This document shows, piece after piece, positions 54,012 through 63,862 of a stretch of DNA of 64,000 nt; positions within the stretch are counted from its first letter, which is position 1; each line of letters opens with the position of its first letter. The notes under the pieces were generated by a model, which saw only the letters and a list, made by a program, of their open reading frames with translations, searched no databases and had not been told where the DNA came from. A program made the translations under genes and the position numbers. Origin of the DNA: ZC4RG29 sp036563875. Its GTDB lineage: Bacteria; Bacteroidota; Bacteroidia; Cytophagales; Cyclobacteriaceae. The stretch spans positions 1 to 64,000 of the forward strand of contig DATCLO010000051.1 in NCBI GenBank assembly GCA_036563875.1. Reading direction: 5' to 3'.

Positions 54012-55247
54012 ATGAGGGTATTGATTGCCGCGGGACTGGCGCTGCTACTCTGGGGATGCCAAACCCCCGCAACGGAAGTGAAACAGGGGGTATGGAGGGG
54101 TGTCATTCGGCTCCAGGACCAGGAACTGGCATTCAACTTTGCCATCCGGCAGGACTCCGCGGGCTCATACGACGCCTTTATTAAAAATGGGAGCGAAAAT
54201 CTCCACCTCGATGAAGTCTATTTCCGGGATGACTCCCTTGTAATGCGTCTCCACATCTTTGACGCCGAGCTCAAGACCGCCGTGGAGGGCGACAGCCTCA
54301 AGGGATATTACATCAAGACCTACGAGAAAAATTACCGGATCCCCTTCGTGGCTGCATACAACCAGGATTACCGGTTTACGCCGGTGAGCGACGAGCCGCA
54401 CAGTGACTTTGGAGGAAAGTATCGCGTGACTTTTAAAGATGGAGAGCGGCTCATTCCTGCCGTTGGAATTTTTGAACACAAAGCAGGTAATATTATAGAG
54501 GGTACCTTCCTGCTTCCTACCGGCGACTATCGCTTTCTCGAGGGTAGCGTTGTGGATAACGAAATGACACTCAGCACGTTCGACGGCAATCACGCATACC
54601 TGTTCAAGGCCACCAAGACGAGCGATTCAACCCTGACAGGCGAGTTTTGGTCAGGCAAGACCTTGCATAGGTCATGGACAGCCACCCTTGATCCGGAAGC
54701 TAGTCTTCCCGATGCCGACGGGCTGACAGTCATGCGCGAGGGTTACGACAAAATTGATGTCAGCTTCCCCGATCTGGAAGGACGTATGGTCAGTCCCACT
54801 GATGAAAAGTACCGTAACAAGGTGGTCATCCTGCAGTTGTTCGGAACGTGGTGTCCCAACTGCATGGACGAAACCAAATTCCTTGTTGACTGGTATGAGC
54901 GGAACAAACACCGCGACGTAGCCATCATCGGACTTGCATATGAAACCAGCCCCGACTTTGACTACGCCCGAGATCGCGTATCGCGCATGGCAGAACGACT
55001 GGGCGTTAAATATGATCTTGTTATTGCAGGTACGCGTGATAAGGAGAGCGCGTCGAAGACATTGCCCATGCTCAGCTCTGTCGGCGCATTCCCAACTACT
55101 ATATTTATAGGTCGTGACGGTTTAGTAAAAAAGATTCACACAGGCTTCACCGGGCCCGGCACGGGGCGCTACTACGAGGAGTTTGTGCAGGAATTTGATG
55201 AATATGTAAATGAACTTTTAAGCGAGGACATCGCTTCCCGTAGGTAA
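54012..55247 (+). CDS. TlpA-like thioredoxin-fold lipoprotein
   Basis: A 411-residue protein with a lipoprotein signal (LALLLWGCQTPATEV, Cys at about 15). The first 240 residues form a beta-rich, DUF4369-like region. The C-terminal domain (about 265-400) is a TlpA/ResA-type thioredoxin fold with the redox motif WCPNC in QLFGTWCPNCMDE and a cis-proline segment near VGAFPTTIFIG. It probably reduces envelope proteins at the periplasmic side. It overlaps mnmA by 1 bp (TAATG). Confidence 0.88.
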   Translation: MRVLIAAGLALLLWGCQTPATEVKQGVWRGVIRLQDQELAFNFAIRQDSAGSYDAFIKNGSENLHLDEVYFRDDSLVMRLHIFDAELKTAVEGDSLKGYYIKTYEKNYRIPFVAAYNQDYRFTPVSDEPHSDFGGKYRVTFKDGERLIPAVGIFEHKAGNIIEGTFLLPTGDYRFLEGSVVDNEMTLSTFDGNHAYLFKATKTSDSTLTGEFWSGKTLHRSWTATLDPEASLPDADGLTVMREGYDKIDVSFPDLEGRMVSPTDEKYRNKVVILQLFGTWCPNCMDETKFLVDWYERNKHRDVAIIGLAYETSPDFDYARDRVSRMAERLGVKYDLVIAGTRDKESASKTLPMLSSVGAFPTTIFIGRDGLVKKIHTGFTGPGTGRYYEEFVQEFDEYVNELLSEDIASRR

Positions 55248-56482
55248 TGAAGCTTTACACGGACCATACGGATACACTTACAGCGTCGGGTACCACAACG
55301 GCGGATGCGAAAGGTGTGCGCGTGGTTGTCGGCCTCTCAGGAGGTGTCGACTCAAGCGTCGCAGCCTATCTGCTGAAGGAACGAGGTTATGACGTCGTCG
55401 GGATTTTCATGAAGAACTGGCATGACGACTCCGTCACCATCAGCAAAGAATGCCCGTGGCTCGATGACAGCAATGATGCGATGATCGTGGCGCAACACCT
55501 GGGTATCCCCTTTCAGGCCATCGACCTCAGCGGTCCCTACAAGGAACGAATCGTCGACTACATGTTCCGTGAATACCAAAGCGGTCGTACACCCAATCCC
55601 GATATTCTGTGTAACCGGGAAATCAAGTTCGATATCTTCCTCAACACCGCGTTGAAACTCGGTGCACAATTTGTTGCCACCGGTCACTATGCCCGAAAGG
55701 AATCCACCATAGTTGATGGCAAAACTGTATACCGGTTACTTGCGGGAAAGGACGGCAATAAGGACCAAAGTTATTTCCTTTGCCAGCTCACACAGGAACA
55801 ACTTTCGCGTTCACTATTTCCTCTTGGAGAATTAAGTAAGCCTGAAGTGCGCGCGATCGCTGCGCGTCTCGGACTCGTCACGGCTGACAAGAAGGATTCA
55901 CAAGGATTGTGTTTTGTTGGAAAAGTACATCTTCCTGAATTTCTGCAACAACGACTCAAGCCGAAAAAAGGCAACGTCGTGGAAGTGCCGGCCGACAGCG
56001 AAATCTTCACGCGCCCCGTTGACGGTACGCCGGAAGCACTGTCACGTGCCTATGAGTTAACTCCTTCGGCTGGAAGAGTTGTCGGCGAACACAACGGCGC
56101 ACATTACTATACGATCGGCCAACGTCGCGGATTAAACATAGGAGGCTTTCCTGAACCGCTATTTATTATAGGAACAGACACTGATAAGAACATTGTGTAT
56201 GCGGGAATGGGAGAAGACCATCCCGGTTTGTTCCGTAAGGGACTGTTTGTACGCGACAGCGACGTACACTGGATAAGGCCAGACCGCACCCTGGCTATCG
56301 GAGACAGCGCCCGATACCAGGCACGCATTCGCTACCGCCAACCTCTTGAATGGTGTACACTGTTCCGCAAACCGGAAGGCATGTATGTGATTTTCGACCA
56401 ACCACAGCGTGGCGTGACGCCGGGACAGTTTGTTGCATGGTATGAAGGCGATGAGCTGGTAGGCTCGGGAGTTATTGAGTAG
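55247..56482 (+). CDS. mnmA: tRNA-specific 2-thiouridylase MnmA
   Basis: A 411-residue enzyme that thiolates U34 in the wobble position of tRNA for Glu, Gln and Lys. The PP-loop SGGVDSSVAAYLL is near residue 30. The catalytic cysteines appear in NPDILCNREIKF and SQGLCFVG. The tRNA-binding HYTIGQRRGL and C-terminal GQFVAWYEGD are also present. It starts on the last base of the TlpA-like gene's stop codon. The stop codon abuts an inverted repeat. Confidence 0.96.
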   Translation: MKLYTDHTDTLTASGTTTADAKGVRVVVGLSGGVDSSVAAYLLKERGYDVVGIFMKNWHDDSVTISKECPWLDDSNDAMIVAQHLGIPFQAIDLSGPYKERIVDYMFREYQSGRTPNPDILCNREIKFDIFLNTALKLGAQFVATGHYARKESTIVDGKTVYRLLAGKDGNKDQSYFLCQLTQEQLSRSLFPLGELSKPEVRAIAARLGLVTADKKDSQGLCFVGKVHLPEFLQQRLKPKKGNVVEVPADSEIFTRPVDGTPEALSRAYELTPSAGRVVGEHNGAHYYTIGQRRGLNIGGFPEPLFIIGTDTDKNIVYAGMGEDHPGLFRKGLFVRDSDVHWIRPDRTLAIGDSARYQARIRYRQPLEWCTLFRKPEGMYVIFDQPQRGVTPGQFVAWYEGDELVGSGVIE

Positions 56483-56484
56483 AG

Positions 56485-56562
56485 GCAGAGGCAGGTGCAG
56501 ATGCAAAGGCGCAACGATGGCAGTGGGGGCCAAACTGCATCTGCGTCTGCGACTGCATCTGT
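56485..56562. repeat. Inverted repeat with GCAGAT/GCAGGT units after mnmA
   Basis: The left side holds GCAGAG, GCAGGT, GCAGAT, GCA (56485-56505). The right arm TGCATCTGCGTCTGC (56536-56550) pairs with 56491-56505 at 13 of 15 positions, the other two being G-U. A further ACTGCATCTGTA follows. It fills the convergent mnmA/tamL junction and uses the same unit as the element at 20597-20661. Confidence 0.8.
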
Positions 56563-56565
56563 ATA

Positions 56566-58920
56566 TCAAAATGGATAACCGACAGCGATGTTAAAGACCA
56601 GATTATCATGCCTCCAGTCGCTATCGGACAGCCGAACATCCCGAAGTACCCAGCGCCCACCTTCCTCAAGCCATGGTTTTCGGATGGGTATTCCCACGTC
56701 GAAGCGAAGAATAAAAAACTGAAAGTCCAGACGGAGGCCAAGACCTGTACCTACGGCAAGTTCCTGAAGAAACGTATCCCAGGTGAACTGTCCACCGGAT
56801 CGCTGAGGGTCTTCCGTCAACAACCAGATGTTGCCCGCGTCCACGAATACTGCCCCTTTCAGAAAGCGTACGATGTCAAATCTGTATTCGATATTACCTT
56901 CCAGTTTAATGTCACCTCGTTGATCAATGAACTGAATGTTTTCCGGATCTACAGGAGGCGAAACGGTTCCGGGACCCACCGACCGCGCGGGGAACGCTCG
57001 AATGCTGTTGCTGCCTCCGGTTGAGAATTGTTTGATGTATGGCAGTTGGCTTGAGTTGCCGTAGGGATACCCGGCTCCCGCTGCAATGCGGAAAACGAGA
57101 CGGTTCTTGCGATCAAGTTGGAGGTAATATCTAAAGTCGGCATCTCCCAACACAAACTGAGAGAAGGGTTGTCCGAAAATCACGCCCACGGTATCCTCGG
57201 CATTGCGACTGCCTCTGGAAATCCAGTTGGCAAGATTGCCGGCGAGATTAAAATTAGTATGCAAAAAGAAATGCGACCGTCGCTGCAGCTGTGATCCATA
57301 ATTGATCGCACCCGGATCCTGCAACTGCGTATTAAGCTGAAAGGAATACCGCATGCCGGGAATGAACTGGTTCTGAAACGAATTGTTGAGATACGGATTT
57401 GCTTCGAGTAAATCGTTAAAAGCTTCAGACTTCTGGCTTACGCGAACATAGTTCAGGTCGACCGGATACAACTCGTGATTCTTTGTCGTGGTCTCCCGCC
57501 AGGTGTACCCCGCTCCTGCATTGAAGGAATTCAACTGAAAATAGCCGATACGTCGCTGGAACGTTGTGCCCAATCTGAAGTTAGTATGTGGAATAAACTT
57601 AGTTGAATAGTGCGTGATCCTGATCGGAGAAATCATCCGCGGCACAGAAAGGCTCGTCTCCGCAAAGAGCTCGAAGGCAGTAAGGGGATCAGGGGACTGC
57701 CGGTTGATCTGAACCTCATACGATCCGCTTACCTTAAACTGAAATTGTTCTGCTCCTCCGAGAAAGTTTCTGTTCGTAAACGTCGCGCTCAAACCGGGAC
57801 CGACAAAGTTGTTCGACTTACTTACCCCCTGCAACTCCAGGCGCAGGGACTTCTTCAAAAGCGGTGTAAGGTAGATCGTTGCGTCAAGAAGAGAATCGCC
57901 GGCTTCCCGATACCGGATGTTGACAAACTTGAAGGTACCGAGTCCCATGAGGTGACTGATCGTAAAGTTGTGCATCGTACGCGAGTACAACTCGCCGTGT
58001 CTGAGGTTGATCACGTCCGTAAGAACACGTGGTCTGAAAGCGCCTTCAGTGCTTATATACCGATAATCACCAACTCTAACCGTATCACCCGCAACGGTGG
58101 TCGAATCACTTCCCGCCTCCCACACTGAAAAGTCGTTGACGACGTCAACATTTCTTAAGGTATACGGCCGTTTTGCCTTTGACGGCACACCGGGCGCGTA
58201 AGTAAGCTTGAGATCAACCTTACGGCCGCCGACCGTCGTGTCCGCCTCGAAAAGCAGATGGCGGTCGTCGAAATAATAGTAACCGTAGTCCTCAAGACGC
58301 ATCTCTATACGAGAACGTTCATCCGATAGCCGTTGAAGATCGTAACGTTGTCCTACTCTCAGAAACGTTTCCCGCATCACCTCAGCACTGTCACGGAAAA
58401 TACGATCATGTGGAATCTCGATACTGCGAATCCTGAAGGGCGGGTACAGTTCCACGTCATACACCACGTAGGCCTTCTTTCGTTTTCTCTCGACCGACGA
58501 TTGAACAAATGATTCAAAGTATCCACGGTTAAACAGGTTGCCTTGCAAGATGTCGGCCGTTAGTTCAGGCTTTGCATCCGAAAGCAACACGGGTTCAGTC
58601 CCGAATTTTTTTCGTATCCAGGCACCCAACCCTTTCGTTTTCTTTCCCGTGACATAGTAGATCCAAACCCCCGGTCTGGAACCCAGTAGCGTTCCATTCG
58701 GCTTTGGCGTTATCATTTCCTCCAGTTGAGACTTCAACACCTTTCGCTGTCCGACGTTGCCATGCCGGTGAAACACAATCTCGCCACCTGCATAAAAGCT
58801 CTCTCCCTCGGCAAGGAACTTGTTGGCCGTGCATGACGACAGCATTGCTCCTGCCAGAATCAGGAGTACAATCGCAATCAAATGCTGTCCGCCCGTTCCC
58901 CTATTTTTTTCCCGTATCAT
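56566..58920 (-). CDS. tamL: TamL-type outer-membrane assembly lipoprotein (BamA/TamA family)
   Basis: A 784-residue protein from MIREKNRGTG (58920); an ATG six codons earlier is possible. It has a lipobox (LAGAMLSSC, Cys at about 30), then POTRA-like repeats (about 60-390, YPPFRIRSIEIPHDR; KRPYTLRNVDVVN), and a C-terminal 16-strand Omp85 barrel ending with aromatic F (NIAVGYPF). An IRAFPARSVGPG segment matches the conserved VRGF-type loop of Omp85 proteins. Lipidation distinguishes the Bacteroidota TamL from TamA. It begins inside the 3' end of tamB. Confidence 0.9.
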   Translation of the reverse strand: MIREKNRGTGGQHLIAIVLLILAGAMLSSCTANKFLAEGESFYAGGEIVFHRHGNVGQRKVLKSQLEEMITPKPNGTLLGSRPGVWIYYVTGKKTKGLGAWIRKKFGTEPVLLSDAKPELTADILQGNLFNRGYFESFVQSSVERKRKKAYVVYDVELYPPFRIRSIEIPHDRIFRDSAEVMRETFLRVGQRYDLQRLSDERSRIEMRLEDYGYYYFDDRHLLFEADTTVGGRKVDLKLTYAPGVPSKAKRPYTLRNVDVVNDFSVWEAGSDSTTVAGDTVRVGDYRYISTEGAFRPRVLTDVINLRHGELYSRTMHNFTISHLMGLGTFKFVNIRYREAGDSLLDATIYLTPLLKKSLRLELQGVSKSNNFVGPGLSATFTNRNFLGGAEQFQFKVSGSYEVQINRQSPDPLTAFELFAETSLSVPRMISPIRITHYSTKFIPHTNFRLGTTFQRRIGYFQLNSFNAGAGYTWRETTTKNHELYPVDLNYVRVSQKSEAFNDLLEANPYLNNSFQNQFIPGMRYSFQLNTQLQDPGAINYGSQLQRRSHFFLHTNFNLAGNLANWISRGSRNAEDTVGVIFGQPFSQFVLGDADFRYYLQLDRKNRLVFRIAAGAGYPYGNSSQLPYIKQFSTGGSNSIRAFPARSVGPGTVSPPVDPENIQFIDQRGDIKLEGNIEYRFDIVRFLKGAVFVDAGNIWLLTEDPQRSGGQFTWDTFLQELAVGTGLGLRLDFQFFILRFDVGIPIRKPWLEEGGRWVLRDVRLSDSDWRHDNLVFNIAVGYPF

Positions 58921-61900
58921 TTGCCTTGAACAACTCACGCAGGGAGTTGTAGTCTTTTATATATATGAGTCCGACACCCGTCTCCTTCAATTCCCCATCG
59001 ATCATGTCGTAGTCGCTGGCGTAGAACCCGTTAATCCTGAATCGTCCATCTTCGGTAAGCTTGTACTCCAGCGCCAGGTCACCGATGTAATCGGAGGCAT
59101 TGCCCTGTTGGGTCCCGCCTTCGATGTCGACATTACCAGCAAGCTTGACGACAAGCCGGTCGTCTAAAAGACTTTTCGACACCCCTAATTGAAGTTGCGT
59201 ATATTCCGAAGTTCTTCCGTTCGCGTAGTCCGAGCCTGACTGAAGGTCGAATGTAAGTTCCACGCCCTTGATCTGCTGGGCCATGCGATTGAGTTGGTCT
59301 GACAACATTCTGTTGACGCTCGTTCGCGCCGCAGCACTAAGCGTGCCTCCACTCTGGGTTTCGAAGGGGTTGTCGGAAACAAAGCGCTGCAGGATAAGCA
59401 GCGCAAAGACTTGCTTGTTGAGATCCTGCTCACGGGTGTTGATATCCTGTATCCGCGCGTAGACACTCCCTCCCACTGCACCGCGTTGTTGCTCTGGCAT
59501 GTCAAGTCGAAAAGAAATTTCCGGTCTGAGCAATTCACCACGAATTATTAGGTACACCTGGAACGGCAGTCGCGCACGATACGCCTCCATATTGCTTCCA
59601 TCGGTTGCTTGCGAGGCAAACAAGTCGATTGGAGACGCATCGATCCGGTTCAATGCTGTAATGTTGAGTTCAGCATTCATGGGCTCACCATTCCACACGA
59701 TATAGCTCCCCGACTCTATTTCAAATTCTCGTTTTACAAGTTTATAAAACGTAAATTCATACGAACCCTTCGTTAGTTCATAGCGACCCGTAAGGTTCAC
59801 ATTTCCGGTTTCATCGATGTCAAGCGTCAGCGTTGCTTTGCCGTTGACTTTCAGCTGATCGCCAGTGACCGGATCCATGACGATCGTGAAGGTTTCCTTG
59901 TCGTCCAGTTCCACACGTGCTGTGAGGATAACGCCCTGGAAGGGTGCGCGACTGGCAAGCGTGTCCAGGCCTTCCTGCAGTTTAGCCATGTATTCGGGTT
60001 GGTCACGGTCAACGAACGTGACAATGCCCTTCGACTGCATTACGCCGGCTTCGCTCTGAGGCACAACAAAGGTGAACGTGCTTTGATCACCCAGGCTTAT
60101 GGTCATGTCTATTTCAGGGCGTTCCAGCGAGCCGCCTACCCTGGCGTTGGTATTGAGCCAAACGCTGCCGTAGAATAATTCATTATCGCCTTCCTTCGTG
60201 TTGAGCAACTGAAAGTTTCGTGCGACCGTCGTCAGGTTGAGTCGATACTGCCCCGAAGCGTCTCCCGTCATCCCCCCGTTAAAGGTCAGCACGTTGTTCT
60301 GTCGATCCCGAATCGTAAAATTCTGCAGAGTAATGGTGCGGTCTCTGAACCTTACCGTCTCGTTGTTAAGGCGAATCGGTATCTTCGTATAGGCCGGCAA
60401 CGCTTCAGCGTTCTGCAGCGTAAGCGATCCTATGATGGATGGCTCGGTTGTAGAACCGCTTACGGAAAGATCCGCTTTGAGCGTTCCATTGAGTCCCGTT
60501 ACGTATTCCGTGAGGAACGGCTGAAGCGCTGCCAGCGACAAAGCGCTGATGTTCGCATCCAGTGTCAATTGTTGATCTGGGCCGGACTGAATCCTCCCGT
60601 CAACATCGATATTCAGGCCCGGCCCGTCGCCTGACACATCAAGCACTGTAAGAGTCGGTTCGGGTTGATCGACCTTCACCTTCAGGTCGCCCAGAACTTC
60701 ATCTCCTGCGGCAAGATTGGTGAGGGTTATATCGGCTTGTACCGGGCCCCGCGTAGTGTCGCTCAATATATTAATGTCGCCATCCAGCGTTCCGCGCATC
60801 AGCGTGTCAGCGAAGGCCAGGTTGACCAGGGTTTGGACTTTCAGATTAGCGAGCGAAATGTTCAATGCTTCCTGCTCACCTACCGGCGCGTTGATGCTGA
60901 TTCGTTCCTGCTCGTGCGTCAGGTCAAGATGCTCCGCGGCAAAACCCGATTTTCCAATGCGGATCACATTGTCGCTGGGAACCGACCACTCATCATAGTT
61001 GAGAACGAGATTGTCATCCAGGCTGAAAGCATAGGCGTCCTCAAGACTTCGGAACACGCCGCGGACGACGTATCGCTCTTCCGTTGTGGAGTCATACACG
61101 GCGATTCCTGTTTCAATCGAATCACCTGCCACAGTGCCGTCGAACAGAAGAGAAGGAACGCGTATGCTTCCTGCGAGAATATCGTCTGCTTTAAACCTGT
61201 ATTCGAGACGTCTCGGTCCGGAGTTTGCCGTAAGCAGCATGTTCCTTGCGGCGAAGGACTTGTGAACAAGCTCATTCACGTTGACAACAAGATCCAACCG
61301 GTGGTCTTCGCTGTCGAACGAACCCCTGATCTCTTTGATGTCAATTCGTTCGAGATCAGGAACCAATACTTCAGTCAGGATATAGCTGTTTTGGAGGTCA
61401 ATGGAAAATTCAAAGTTCTGCGGTCCGGTAACTGACGTATCTTCTTCAAGGGAGTAGTAGTTGCTGAAATGTGACCGCAACACAGTTGGCAGGCTTAGGA
61501 GGTCGAATGATCCGGAGAATCTGGCTTGCAGAAAATCCGAATCGATGTTAAGCGAGGCCTTACCCTCCTCAGTAAGCGAGGCGACAAGCAACGAATCGAC
61601 CCGATATATCCTTTCGCCATTATTGAATGCAGCATCATGTATGGCGAAGTCGCCGTTAAGGTTCTTCGGATCGGCATTGTCGAGATCAACTGACAGTTTC
61701 AACGCTGCTTTCAACGGGCGATCGAGCAGGTTAAGCGCCTGCAAATCGATTTGACGCAGGTCAAGGTCGAAATGATATGCCTTCTCTTCAGCGGCATAGC
61801 TGTAATCGAGGTCGCCTTTGAGTTCGAATGAAAGATTCGGATCGTCCATCGACGCCAAACCATTGAACACAGATTTCTGCACGGAACCATCGATGACGAG

Positions 61901-63862
61901 ATCGCGATAAACGTAATCATTAAAACCAAATTCGTTAACCGTCACCCGTGCATATGCGTCAATATCTTCGAGTGACAATCCAGCACCTTCGACCGTACCT
62001 TCCAAATCCACAATACCCAGTTTATCGCTCGCAAGGAGTTGACCCAATTCAAATTGCGAAATGCCAAGTCTTCCACGATAGGCGCGTAGTTGAAACTGCT
62101 CGTCGAGGTGAAGCACTGCGTCGGTGGCAATGGAGCCGAAGCTCGACTCCAGCGTCGCACGAACCGCAGGATTTGCCAGCGTCCCCGAAAATTCTCCTTC
62201 CAACGCCAACTGTTGGGGCAGCACAAGGGACTGGGGTAAGAGCGTGTCGGGAAGTAATGTTTTGATATCAGACGATGTTGTTCGGAACTCCTGTAGCTTC
62301 ACGTCAAACCTCAGCGCGTCCCTGTCCGAAATATTTTGAATACTCCCTCGCGCGAAAACGTGCGTATCGCCCAAAGCATAAACAGAAAACCGCTCCAGAT
62401 CCAGGTTATTGGTCTTGCCTGAGGCTACAGTTTCGAAACGTACGACTCCCGTATCGGGTAAATTGAGGGGAAGGCGCATGGGTGCAAGAAGATTGACGTC
62501 GCGCATACCCACATAGGATTCCGGTGCGGTGAGATTAAACTGAAGCCGGTCCAACTGGTCGGCGATGTGGGACAAGGAAGGATACTGCGCTTCCATAGAC
62601 AGTCGAAGGCGGCTGTGCGGCGTTTGAAGGTCGAGGTCGTCGACCATAGCGTGCACGCTATCGGCAACGACTTCTGCGGTTAGACTATTCAAACGAAAGC
62701 CGCCCGACTCATGAAACGCAAAGCTTTCAATGTTTGCTGAGTAACGTGCTGGAGAAACTGCAATGTCGGAGATCGCGGCTTCGAGACGCGTAATCCAGAG
62801 ATGTTTGGGGTCTAAGCCTTCCGTTCGCTCAGCAGTAAAATCATGATACTGTAAAGCGTTGTCTTTCAATGAAAGGCTCGCGAGTTCAAACGACCACGTT
62901 CCGGGTTTCGATTGTGGATCATTTGTAGCAGATACGGCATCAACTGTATCCTTAGGCGCAAGTTGGTGGTACGCGATGAAGCTGCGTTCGAGATGAAACG
63001 CGTCTACGGCAATTCCTGGACCTTCGATGTCGACATGCGGGTCTTCCACGCGCAGCGATCCCAGATCAAAATTTATCTCGCTTCCAGAGTTATCGTCGCG
63101 AAAGCGCACCTCGCTCGCATTAATCTCAATAGTGCCAGCAAGTAGTCTGAGGGGTGTCTCTGGTTCATCTTCGGTTCCATTGTCGTCTGTCTCTGGTGCG
63201 CTCCCCTCACGTATAGACAGATCTGCCAACAAGCCATCGATCTCTACATTGGCGAGGTCGATAAGGCCACCGGTCAGGTCAAAGTCGCGCGCCCGAGCCT
63301 GCAAATCCTTGAGTACGACATCGATGAAAATTCCGGAATAATAATCCTCATACCGTACGTCGATGTTGTCGAGCGATGTGCCGCGAATGGTGAACTCCCA
63401 TGGTTCGGATGGGGCATCTTGTGGAGATTCTTCACCAGCGAGGGAATCCAGTATAAACTGGAAATTGAAATCCCCGTGAGAATCACGTGTTACGCGACCC
63501 TTGATATCCCTTAGTCCTACGTCGTTAAGTTGGATTCTGTGGGAAAGGAGGCCCATTAAGTCAGCATCCACCGAAATACGTCCCGCATACAATAGCGTAT
63601 CCTTTTTTGGGTTCGCTATCAACAGATTATCCAGCACTATGCGTTTGGGAAAGGATATGACGATACGGTCAAGGGAAATTTCGGCGCCCGTGGTTTCCCT
63701 AAGCGATGTTACAACGCGTTGAACGATCTTGTTTTGTACGGCGGGGATCCGAATGACAAGCGCCAGCACTAAAAGCAGCGCAATAAGGCCAAGCCACACC
63801 CATCCGAAGACCCGAATCACTTTCAGGATGGTTCTCTTGAATGTACTGCGCTTTTCCTGCAT
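58901..63862 (-). CDS. tamB: TamB, translocation and assembly module inner-membrane protein
   Basis: A 1653-residue protein. The start at MQEKRSTFKRT (63862) places one transmembrane span at about residues 16-38; the frame is open 32 codons further upstream. Residues 60-200 look like the AsmA-like N-terminal region. The rest is a very long, repeating beta-groove with a C-terminal DUF490 domain (about 1200-1640, GSVYARIQDINTREQDLNKQVFALLILQ region). TamB spans the periplasm and works with TamL in moving proteins or phospholipids to the outer membrane. Upstream of tamL, overlapping it by 20 bp. Confidence 0.93.
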   Translation of the reverse strand: MQEKRSTFKRTILKVIRVFGWVWLGLIALLLVLALVIRIPAVQNKIVQRVVTSLRETTGAEISLDRIVISFPKRIVLDNLLIANPKKDTLLYAGRISVDADLMGLLSHRIQLNDVGLRDIKGRVTRDSHGDFNFQFILDSLAGEESPQDAPSEPWEFTIRGTSLDNIDVRYEDYYSGIFIDVVLKDLQARARDFDLTGGLIDLANVEIDGLLADLSIREGSAPETDDNGTEDEPETPLRLLAGTIEINASEVRFRDDNSGSEINFDLGSLRVEDPHVDIEGPGIAVDAFHLERSFIAYHQLAPKDTVDAVSATNDPQSKPGTWSFELASLSLKDNALQYHDFTAERTEGLDPKHLWITRLEAAISDIAVSPARYSANIESFAFHESGGFRLNSLTAEVVADSVHAMVDDLDLQTPHSRLRLSMEAQYPSLSHIADQLDRLQFNLTAPESYVGMRDVNLLAPMRLPLNLPDTGVVRFETVASGKTNNLDLERFSVYALGDTHVFARGSIQNISDRDALRFDVKLQEFRTTSSDIKTLLPDTLLPQSLVLPQQLALEGEFSGTLANPAVRATLESSFGSIATDAVLHLDEQFQLRAYRGRLGISQFELGQLLASDKLGIVDLEGTVEGAGLSLEDIDAYARVTVNEFGFNDYVYRDLVIDGSVQKSVFNGLASMDDPNLSFELKGDLDYSYAAEEKAYHFDLDLRQIDLQALNLLDRPLKAALKLSVDLDNADPKNLNGDFAIHDAAFNNGERIYRVDSLLVASLTEEGKASLNIDSDFLQARFSGSFDLLSLPTVLRSHFSNYYSLEEDTSVTGPQNFEFSIDLQNSYILTEVLVPDLERIDIKEIRGSFDSEDHRLDLVVNVNELVHKSFAARNMLLTANSGPRRLEYRFKADDILAGSIRVPSLLFDGTVAGDSIETGIAVYDSTTEERYVVRGVFRSLEDAYAFSLDDNLVLNYDEWSVPSDNVIRIGKSGFAAEHLDLTHEQERISINAPVGEQEALNISLANLKVQTLVNLAFADTLMRGTLDGDINILSDTTRGPVQADITLTNLAAGDEVLGDLKVKVDQPEPTLTVLDVSGDGPGLNIDVDGRIQSGPDQQLTLDANISALSLAALQPFLTEYVTGLNGTLKADLSVSGSTTEPSIIGSLTLQNAEALPAYTKIPIRLNNETVRFRDRTITLQNFTIRDRQNNVLTFNGGMTGDASGQYRLNLTTVARNFQLLNTKEGDNELFYGSVWLNTNARVGGSLERPEIDMTISLGDQSTFTFVVPQSEAGVMQSKGIVTFVDRDQPEYMAKLQEGLDTLASRAPFQGVILTARVELDDKETFTIVMDPVTGDQLKVNGKATLTLDIDETGNVNLTGRYELTKGSYEFTFYKLVKREFEIESGSYIVWNGEPMNAELNITALNRIDASPIDLFASQATDGSNMEAYRARLPFQVYLIIRGELLRPEISFRLDMPEQQRGAVGGSVYARIQDINTREQDLNKQVFALLILQRFVSDNPFETQSGGTLSAAARTSVNRMLSDQLNRMAQQIKGVELTFDLQSGSDYANGRTSEYTQLQLGVSKSLLDDRLVVKLAGNVDIEGGTQQGNASDYIGDLALEYKLTEDGRFRINGFYASDYDMIDGELKETGVGLIYIKDYNSLRELFKANDTGKK

